Shown: in pieces, positions 1-5,909 of the stretch
How positions within the stretch are numbered: position 1 is the stretch's first letter
Layout of the letters: each line of letters begins with the position of its first letter
DNA from: Thermoplasmata archaeon
GTDB lineage: Archaea > Thermoplasmatota > Thermoplasmata > Lutacidiplasmatales > UBA184
Reading direction: 5' to 3'
Assembly (NCBI GenBank): GCA_030044475.1
Contig: JASHVP010000083.1
Location: forward strand, 1 to 9,524
Length of the DNA: 9,524 nucleotides
Position numbers and translations under genes: made by a program
Notes under the pieces: generated by a model
The model's database searches: none
Told to the model about the DNA's origin: nothing
Seen by the model: the letters and a program-made list of their open reading frames with translations, nothing else

Positions 1-663
1 GTGAACGGCGTCGGATACGACGATTGGGCGCTGCAACTGATCGCGGCCGGCGGCAATCCGAACCAGATCGTGCTCAACGTGGGGGACCTCAACGGCGTGA
101 GCGTCACCGGGGGGATCGTGACCGGGAACCCGCACATGTGGTACAACCCCGTCTACGTGAACCGGACGGTGGCCGCGATGTACTCCGACCTGGTCGCGAT
201 CGAGCCGTCGGCCACCTCGTACTTCTCGGCGAACTACGCGGCGCTCAACGTCTCCCTCGGGGAGCTCTACGAGCGGGCGAACATCATCCGAGGCCAGTTC
301 GCCGGGACGCCGGTCGCCTCGACGGAGAGCATCTTCGTCTACCTCGCGAACTACACCGACCTCGACTTGGTGTCCCCGCCGGCGTTCATGGAGGCGATCG
401 CCGAGGGGAACGATCCGCCCGCCCAGAGCGTCGCCCTATTCCAGTGCCAGCTCGAGAGCGGAAAGATCGCCGTCCTCGTCTACAATCAGCAGACGGTAAC
501 GCCGATCACCACGACGATGAAGTCGGTCGCCGCGGCGAACAACGTCACGATTCTCGGAGTGACGGAGACGATCCAGCCCCCGGGCGTCACGTTTCAGACC
601 TGGATGGAGTCGGAGTATCTCCAGCTGCAGAACGACCTCAACGCGAAGGCACTGGGGCAGTAG
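1..663 (+). CDS. Metal (Zn/Mn-type) ABC transporter substrate-binding protein, 5'-truncated
   Basis: This is the C-terminal 220 or so residues of a ZnuA/TroA-family (cluster A-I) solute-binding protein, which captures a divalent metal outside the cell and hands it to the cognate permease. Visible family marks are 'GYDDWA' at residues 5-10, the metal-ligand segment 'NPHMWYNP' at 43-50 (ligand His45), and the C-lobe segment 'FMEAIAEGNDPP' near 129-140. Family members are usually about 300 residues, so the signal peptide and the first metal-ligand His lie upstream of the window; the GTG at position 1 is probably internal. At the third ligand position, where classical ZnuA has His, the sequence reads 'STESIFVYL' with Glu109, a variant I recall from a bacterial/actinobacterial subgroup. 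The stop TAG is followed after 6 nt by the ATPase gene and then the permease gene, which settles the transporter assignment. Zinc versus manganese cannot be decided from sequence. Confidence 0.9.
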   Translation: MNGVGYDDWALQLIAAGGNPNQIVLNVGDLNGVSVTGGIVTGNPHMWYNPVYVNRTVAAMYSDLVAIEPSATSYFSANYAALNVSLGELYERANIIRGQFAGTPVASTESIFVYLANYTDLDLVSPPAFMEAIAEGNDPPAQSVALFQCQLESGKIAVLVYNQQTVTPITTTMKSVAAANNVTILGVTETIQPPGVTFQTWMESEYLQLQNDLNAKALGQ

Positions 664-669
664 CCGATC

Positions 670-1500
670 GTGACCGAAGCATTTCCCCACGCGACGGGAG
701 TCCGGAGCGATCGTGCGCCCGCGATCTCCGCGGACCACGTGCGGGTGGGGTACCGCTCCGACCCGGTGTGGACCGATGCCACGTTCTCCGTCCGACCCGG
801 TGAGTTCGTCGCGGTCATCGGGCCGAACGGGGCGGGGAAGACGACCATGTTCCGCCTCCTGCTCGGCATCCAACGGCCCTGGTCGGGGAGTCTCCGGGTC
901 TTCGGGGCCGCGCCGCGTCGGGGGAACCCTCGGATCGGCTACGTACCCCAGCGGCATACGATCGACGCCGACAGTCACGTCGCGGCGGAAGCGCTGGTCC
1001 GGCTCGGGGCGTCCGGGGCGCGATGGGGCGTCGGTCTCTCGCCCGCGAGGGATCGAGCGGCAGCCGCGAGGGCGCTCGAAGCGGTCGGGGCGACCCCCCT
1101 CGCGGGAAAGCCGCTGAGCACCCTCTCGGGGGGAGAGCTGCAGCGGATCTTCTTGGCGGAGGCGCTCGTCGGGGATCCGGAGATGCTGCTGTTGGATGAG
1201 CCGCTCTCGAATCTCGACATCCGCCGCGCCCGGGAACTGGTCGAGGTGGTCCACGAACTCGTCCTCGCGCGTGGGGTCACGACGCTGTTGGTGGCGCACG
1301 ACATCAACCCGCTCATCGAGTGCCTCGACAAGGTGATCTACATCGCCAACGGACGGGTCGCGAGCGGTCCGCCGTCCGAGGTGCTCACGTCGCCCGCCCT
1401 GAGCGCGCTCTACGGGGCGCCGGTCGAGGTCCTCCACGACTCGCGGGGCAATCTCGTGATCGTCGGCGGGGAGGATCCCCACGGAGGCGAGAACGGGTGA
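670..1500 (+). CDS. Metal ABC transporter ATP-binding protein (ZnuC/MntB-like)
   Basis: This is the cytoplasmic ATPase that powers the metal importer encoded with it (276 aa, a normal length). All nucleotide-binding elements are intact: Walker A GPNGAGKTT at 51-59, Q-loop 'IGYVPQ' with Gln94, signature LSGGELQR at 152-159, Walker B MLLLDE at 172-177 with catalytic Glu177, D-loop SNLD, and H-loop His210 in 'VAHD'. The C-terminal segment with 'LYGAPVEVL' is typical of the metal-importer ATPases. The GTG start at 670 leaves a 17-residue N-terminal extension before the first beta-strand; no better in-frame start is seen before the domain. Its 5' end is 6 nt after the substrate-binding gene, and its stop codon overlaps the permease start by 4 nt, so the three are surely co-transcribed. 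No strong Shine-Dalgarno precedes it, so translation may depend on coupling to the upstream gene. Confidence 0.93.
   Translation: MTEAFPHATGVRSDRAPAISADHVRVGYRSDPVWTDATFSVRPGEFVAVIGPNGAGKTTMFRLLLGIQRPWSGSLRVFGAAPRRGNPRIGYVPQRHTIDADSHVAAEALVRLGASGARWGVGLSPARDRAAAARALEAVGATPLAGKPLSTLSGGELQRIFLAEALVGDPEMLLLDEPLSNLDIRRARELVEVVHELVLARGVTTLLVAHDINPLIECLDKVIYIANGRVASGPPSEVLTSPALSALYGAPVEVLHDSRGNLVIVGGEDPHGGENG
1483..1487 (+). promoter_or_regulatory. Ribosome binding site GGAGG for the metal permease
   Basis: GGAGG lies 9 nt before the GTG at 1497, inside the end of the ATPase gene. It decides the start of the permease, because the open frame itself runs back to 1320 with no membrane-protein character before 1497. 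Confidence 0.6.
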
Positions 1501-2405
1501 CGAGCGACCAGATCCCGTTCCAATGGAACTTGGTGACGGACCTGCGCACGATGTGGGAATTCCCCTTCATGCGCAACGCGTTCGAGGCGGGCACGATGAT
1601 CGCGATCGTGGCGGGGATCATCGGGTACTTCGTCGTACTCCGCCGATCGTCCTTCGCCGCGCACGCGCTCGGTCACGCGGGATTCTCGGGCGCGGCCGCG
1701 GCCGTGCTTTACGCGGTGAACCCGGTGTACGGCCTCCTCCTGTTCACGACCGGCGGGGGTGCGCTGATGGGCCTCCTGGGCCGTCGGGCCGCGACCCGGG
1801 ACGTCGAGATCGGGACCGTGCTGGCGTTCATGCTCGGCCTCGGTCTGCTGTTCCTGAGCTTCTACAACGGATACGCCTCCGAGGCCTACTCGATCCTGTT
1901 CGGCGAGATCCTCGGTATCAGTGTGAGCGGCGTGGTCTTCACGATCGAGGCGGGCGCCGTCGTGCTGGTCGCCCTGGCGCTCGTCTACCGGCCGCTGCTG
2001 TTCGCGTCGTTGGACGAGGACGTCGCTGAGGCGAAAGGGCTTCCGATCCTCGCGCTCGGTCTGATCTTCATGCTGCTGCTCGGCGTGGCCATTACGATCG
2101 CGGTCCAGATCGTCGGAGTGCTCCTGATCTTCGCCCTAATGGTGACGCCGGCCGCGGTCGCCGTCCGGTTGACCCGACGGCCCTGGACGGGAATGCTCGT
2201 CTCGGTCGCGATCGCGTTGTTCGCGACGTGGGTCGGACTCTTCGTCCAGTTCTACGCCCAGTACCCCGCGAGCTTCTTCATCGTCAGCATCGCGTTCGCG
2301 ATCTACGTGGCGGTCCGCGGGGGTCAGTCGCTCCTCCGCTCGTTCGCCCCGCGAGCGAATTCGACCCCCCCGGCCGACCCCTCCGCCGCGACCAACTCCG
2401 GGTAA
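1497..2405 (+). CDS. Metal ABC transporter permease (ZnuB/TroC-like)
   Basis: This is the membrane channel subunit of the metal importer (302 aa, close to the usual 260-300). About eight hydrophobic segments are visible, roughly at 30-48, 62-82, 84-95, 105-122, 145-164, 183-204, 206-224 and 231-274 (the last probably two). Family marks are 'SSFAAHALGHAGFSG' at 51-65, the coupling-loop style 'SLDEDVAEAKGLP' at 171-183, and 'GVLLIFALMVTPAA' at 207-220. The chosen start is GTG 1497: it overlaps the ATPase stop codon as GTGA, has GGAGG 9 nt upstream, and places the first membrane segment at a normal distance. The C-terminal 20 residues are a Pro/Ser/Ala-rich soluble tail. The gene ends 6 nt before the convergent end of the surface-protein gene on the other strand. 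No metal-responsive regulator is seen in the window; the operon promoter lies upstream of it. Confidence 0.93.
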   Translation: MTSDQIPFQWNLVTDLRTMWEFPFMRNAFEAGTMIAIVAGIIGYFVVLRRSSFAAHALGHAGFSGAAAAVLYAVNPVYGLLLFTTGGGALMGLLGRRAATRDVEIGTVLAFMLGLGLLFLSFYNGYASEAYSILFGEILGISVSGVVFTIEAGAVVLVALALVYRPLLFASLDEDVAEAKGLPILALGLIFMLLLGVAITIAVQIVGVLLIFALMVTPAAVAVRLTRRPWTGMLVSVAIALFATWVGLFVQFYAQYPASFFIVSIAFAIYVAVRGGQSLLRSFAPRANSTPPADPSAATNSG

Positions 2406-2411
2406 CGAGGT

Positions 2412-5400
2412 TCACGGGGCGGGCGGTGGCGTCGGAGCCCCCGGGGTGGACGGAGGAGGCTTCCGCAGACGCGTGTAGACCGCCACCGCGACGGCGGCCA
2501 GAAGCAGCACTCCGAGCAGGGAGATGAGCTGCCAGGCCAAGGGACTCAAGTACGTCGGCGACGGGCCGGAGGACGACCCACAGGCGCAGACGGGAATGTA
2601 GAACGTAAGATTCACCGTGGTCGGAGCTCCGGTAACGTTGATGACGCCGGCGCCCGGAACGACGGAATAGCCGCTCGGGGTGGTGATGACGCCCCACGTC
2701 CAGCTCCCGTTCGAGAGTTCTGCGTCGAACGTCCCCGAGCCGGAGTAGGAGCGACCTCCGACGCTTAAGGCCCACGAACCCCCGGCGGGCAACCCGAAGG
2801 GAACGAACGAAACGAGGTAGGTCGATGGAACGACGGGCGAGAACGCCACCAGCGCGGTCCGATTCTGGGTGAGGTTCACCGTTTGCGTCGGAGGAGTCGC
2901 GACCCAAGAACTCGGCCCCGTCACGTTTACGATGACCGTCCCCTCTGGCAGTGAGAAGGCGATCGACGGCGCCGCGGATGTGACGTTCGCTTCGCCGGTG
3001 GCGTCAGCGTACGAGACCGAGGCGGTCCAGGGAAGGCCGGCCGGCAACCCGGACTCCGAAACGAACAGCGTAAGATTGTTCGACACGTAGAGCGGGAGGT
3101 AGTCGATGAGCACGGACAGATTCCCGACAAGGCTCACCTCGACGGGGTCCGGCGTGCGGTAGCCGGCGACGGGGTCCGGAAGGAGCGTGTAATTGCCCAA
3201 CGGAAGTTCGAGCGAAAGGCTCGGACCGACGGACGATGCGTTCGCGGTCGGCTCCGCCCCGCCGGACGCGACTTCCACTGTCCAGTTGAGATTCGGAGTG
3301 AGGCCGGATTCTGTGACGTTCAATTGAGCCGAACGCCGCTCGACCCAATTGTACCAGAGCTGGTCGCCGCTTCCCCCCACCATAGGATTGGTATTGATGG
3401 ACGAGGGGACGATCCAGTCCGCGCAGTCGACAGAATTCAACTCCTGCGGGTTGTAGACGTACAGTGCCAACTCGTCGGCGATGGCCTCGACGAGTGCGAA
3501 CTCGAGGTTCCGCTGACGATTGTCGAGATTGCGATTCGCGACGTCCATCCAATATAACAAGGTCTGGTACGCGTTCGATTGGCACGCATTCGGGAGCTCG
3601 CCCAGATCGGCATAGTACGTCAGGTTGTCGAAGGAAGCGTAGTTGTCAGGGCAAAGGGTTGTGTTCGTCGAGTTCTGTGGCGGGGCTTCCAGATCGTGAA
3701 GTGAGTTGCCGTACGTGTACGCCGAGTACGGGGAGTAGAACGGAATATCGTAGTCGGACGGGTCGGCATAATCTGGTGCCCAACCGCCGAGGGTCATGGT
3801 CTGCCAACCGGGGCATCCTGGCAAGGCGAGACAACATGGATAACCACACGTTGTGATTGCAACGATTACGTACGGCTGAAGGGCGTCTGCGGTCAGATTT
3901 TGGATTTCCTGAGCGTAAAGATATTCTCCCTGCTCTCCGGAAAAGCCGGTAAGGATAATCGGCCATCTGCACGGTTGCTTTGAGGAGCAGGCCGCGTCTG
4001 TACTGTTGTACCACTCGGTGCCCGGAGTCGTCAATACGTGCCACCACCACGCGACGTTGCCCAGAATCGAGGCGTTCGGATCAGGGTTGCCGCCTGGCCA
4101 GCTGACGTTGTCCGGGTACGAGTCGCCCATCCCCCGGGGAATGGCTCCGCCGTAGGGCTCACCGGTTGGGATTCCGTCGACCGTGTATTCTTCAGAATTG
4201 ATGGTCTGGTACGGGTAGGCATTCACCAAAAATTCGCGAAGGGCGATCGAGTCGAAAAACGTCCCGCTGACGTTCAAGCGTCCGGTCGCGTCAATCGCCT
4301 CGACGGAGGACGGAGAGAAGTCGAGGTCGAACTGTGTATCAAGAACAGTGAATGAAGTGATGTTCTCGACTAGTGAATAGTCGCCGCTCTCGATCGACGC
4401 CAATGCGCTGGACGCGTTATTGGGGGTAAACTCCGCGGTATCAGCGACATGCGCGGCCATCTCCGCGAGTCCCGTCGCGTCCCCGTTGTTCCAGTAGACA
4501 TCGACGTTGGGGATGTAGGCACCGGGCGCCGGGAGGCAGCCGGACTGGCCCGCGCAGCCGACCGGCTGCTGGTACGCCGGGTTCGCCTCCAGGAAGTACC
4601 CCTCCGACACCGAGACCGAGGTCGCGGCGTACGGTCCCGAGCCGACCATGTACTGGCTGACCGACGCCTGCGGATACGGATAGTTCGTGGACCCGAGGTC
4701 CTCGAACGAGTCCCACGCGGTGGGGGTCAGGGTCGACAGATACGTCTGGAACGCGGCACTGGTCGAGCTGGTCGCGTTCCCGGGGAGCAGGCACGGCCCG
4801 TCCCCGTTCGGAGCGCTCGAGCCGAGGAAGCCCGGCACGCCCGCCCCGACCGCGGTGAAGACCCCGCACGGGACGATGCTGCCGCCGAGGTTGTCGGCCA
4901 CCAGCTCCAGGAAGTACGGCCACGCGAGTCCCGACGGACCCACGTTGAACGTGACGCAGCCGTTCGTGGAGACGATCGTGGACGTCGGACAGTAGGCCGA
5001 GTCGTTGACCAGGATTCCCGCGTAGAAGTTCTCCGGGGTGTTGTTGTACGGCGCGTGGATGGCGCCGTCCCACGAGGCGTTCCCCGAGGGGAGGATGTCC
5101 TGGGCGTTGATCCAGCCGTTGTAGACGCCGACGCCGGGCTGGTTCGCCCACGCGATCGTTCGCGCGAAGGAGAACAGGACGTCCGACGGATAGACCGGCC
5201 AGCTCACGCCCGTGCCGGGGTCGTAGAAGTGCGCGCCCGAGTCGATCTCGAACGTGTAGTACTGGGGGGCGCCCGTGGTCAGGTTGTTGTAGACGAGGGT
5301 GCTGCCGAACTGCGCGTTGCAGGTGTTCGAGCCGGGGACGCAGGTCGCGGCCTGAGGGGTAAAGCCTGCCGGAAGCTCCGAGGTCGACGAACCGTTGAGG

Positions 5401-5717
5401 CCGATCAGGGTCTCGTAGACGTTCTCGATAGGTTCTGCGTCGACGGAGTAGTACGCAACGGCGGGGTCGACCGTCGGGCCCCCACCCGCATCCTCGTAGA
5501 CCTCGAGTGTGCCGGGGTGGGGACTCACGAGCGATGCGGTCGATTCGTCCGCCGGAGCCGTTGGTAGCAATCGAAGGGAGGGACGACCCGGTTGCGGGCC
5601 GACGAGTCGAGGTGAGGACGCCGAAGCCGTCCCCACCTCGAACGCGGTCGCACAGAGGAGAGTCGCGACGACTACGCCACCGACCGCCCGCTGCCACCGC
5701 CGAACGTGGCCCGCCAT
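2412..5717 (-). CDS. Large membrane-anchored family 5 (peptide/nickel-type) solute-binding protein with three C-terminal beta-repeats
   Basis: This is a 1101-residue secreted protein. Residues 1-35 form a Sec signal peptide (basic start, hydrophobic VGGVVVATLLCATA, cut near ASA-S34); the Cys22 context is not a lipobox. Residues about 70-792 match the SBP_bac_5 fold: 'ENVYETLIGL' (98-107), 'YTFEIDSGAHFYDPG' (154-168), 'YPSDVLFSFARTIAW' (176-190), 'VGSGPY' (358-363), 'GGWAPDYADPSDYD' (644-657). Three beta-sandwich repeats follow at about 797-876, 882-961 and 967-1041, two with an ESGL motif, then a Cys-x-Cys linker (1044-1046), a membrane helix (1060-1081) and a basic, Pro-rich tail. More than 20 N-x-S/T sequons and several close Cys pairs fit an extracellular archaeal glycoprotein. 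No permease or ATPase of the peptide class is adjacent, so the substrate is unknown. The ATG at 5717 starts the signal peptide; earlier in-frame ATGs (5804, 5978) would bury it. GC drops sharply in the middle third. Confidence 0.88.
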   Translation of the reverse strand: MAGHVRRWQRAVGGVVVATLLCATAFEVGTASASSPRLVGPQPGRPSLRLLPTAPADESTASLVSPHPGTLEVYEDAGGGPTVDPAVAYYSVDAEPIENVYETLIGLNGSSTSELPAGFTPQAATCVPGSNTCNAQFGSTLVYNNLTTGAPQYYTFEIDSGAHFYDPGTGVSWPVYPSDVLFSFARTIAWANQPGVGVYNGWINAQDILPSGNASWDGAIHAPYNNTPENFYAGILVNDSAYCPTSTIVSTNGCVTFNVGPSGLAWPYFLELVADNLGGSIVPCGVFTAVGAGVPGFLGSSAPNGDGPCLLPGNATSSTSAAFQTYLSTLTPTAWDSFEDLGSTNYPYPQASVSQYMVGSGPYAATSVSVSEGYFLEANPAYQQPVGCAGQSGCLPAPGAYIPNVDVYWNNGDATGLAEMAAHVADTAEFTPNNASSALASIESGDYSLVENITSFTVLDTQFDLDFSPSSVEAIDATGRLNVSGTFFDSIALREFLVNAYPYQTINSEEYTVDGIPTGEPYGGAIPRGMGDSYPDNVSWPGGNPDPNASILGNVAWWWHVLTTPGTEWYNSTDAACSSKQPCRWPIILTGFSGEQGEYLYAQEIQNLTADALQPYVIVAITTCGYPCCLALPGCPGWQTMTLGGWAPDYADPSDYDIPFYSPYSAYTYGNSLHDLEAPPQNSTNTTLCPDNYASFDNLTYYADLGELPNACQSNAYQTLLYWMDVANRNLDNRQRNLEFALVEAIADELALYVYNPQELNSVDCADWIVPSSINTNPMVGGSGDQLWYNWVERRSAQLNVTESGLTPNLNWTVEVASGGAEPTANASSVGPSLSLELPLGNYTLLPDPVAGYRTPDPVEVSLVGNLSVLIDYLPLYVSNNLTLFVSESGLPAGLPWTASVSYADATGEANVTSAAPSIAFSLPEGTVIVNVTGPSSWVATPPTQTVNLTQNRTALVAFSPVVPSTYLVSFVPFGLPAGGSWALSVGGRSYSGSGTFDAELSNGSWTWGVITTPSGYSVVPGAGVINVTGAPTTVNLTFYIPVCACGSSSGPSPTYLSPLAWQLISLLGVLLLAAVAVAVYTRLRKPPPSTPGAPTPPPAP

Positions 5718-5764
5718 GGGAGCTGTTGGATTCGAGACTCCGACGACATCCGAGAAGCGCCGTC

Positions 5765-5777
5765 TCCTCTTATACCC
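5765..5777 (-). promoter_or_regulatory. Candidate TATA box of the surface solute-binding protein gene
   Basis: Read on the minus strand this is GGGTATAAGAGGA, an AT-rich island in a very GC-rich region. Archaeal transcription starts about 25 nt beyond the box, which would give an untranslated leader of about 28 nt before the ATG at 5717. No Shine-Dalgarno is visible in that leader. The TATA core could also be read on the plus strand, but it sits badly (about 20 nt) for the nearest plus-strand ATG at 5793. Confidence 0.4.
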
Positions 5778-5843
5778 GATACGGCGCGTCGCATGAACCG
5801 CCATCGACGGGCCGCCGCGTCCCCGAGGCACCGCCTGAGCTTT

Positions 5844-5857
5844 CAAGGCAGTCCTTG
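5844..5857. repeat. Short inverted repeat in the divergent promoter region
   Basis: CAAGG-CAGT-CCTTG, five paired bases around a 4-nt centre, lies about 55-65 nt upstream of the cyclase start and about 25-40 nt upstream of its putative TATA box. It could be an operator half of the divergent region or simply chance; nothing else supports it. The rest of the 192-nt region (5718-5909) holds only the two candidate TATA boxes. Confidence 0.25.
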
Positions 5858-5879
5858 CCCCGATCCGCCCACCCACCCG

Positions 5880-5887
5880 TTTTCTAG
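5880..5887 (+). promoter_or_regulatory. Candidate TATA box of the adenylyl cyclase gene
   Basis: TTTCTAGA is centred 25-26 nt upstream of the GTG at 5910, the distance expected for a leaderless archaeal transcript. No Shine-Dalgarno precedes that GTG, which fits. The match to the archaeal consensus is weak. Confidence 0.3.
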
Positions 5888-5909
5888 AGGGTCGGCCTGC
5901 GCCAGAGCC

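Noticed and set aside
436..1482. 348-codon minus-strand frame opposite the metal ATPase
   Set aside because: It is antisense to an intact ABC ATPase and shows low-complexity Arg/Asp-rich composition without a domain.
4441..5697. Open frames on both strands (to 5567 on plus, to 5697 on minus) overlapping the GC-rich part of the surface-protein gene
   Set aside because: These are shadows of the GC-rich segment; they stop exactly where GC falls near 4440, as expected of composition-driven frames.
5640..5717. Possible lipoprotein signal because of the Cys in the hydrophobic core (LLCATA)
   Set aside because: The residue before Cys22 is Leu, not Gly/Ala/Ser, and a good signal-peptidase I site (ASA-S) follows; the protein also has a C-terminal anchor.
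5706..5909. Earlier cyclase starts at ATG 5706 or 5793
   Set aside because: The extra residues are unconserved in character, and GTG 5910 gives the family-typical N-terminus with a TATA-like box at the leaderless distance.
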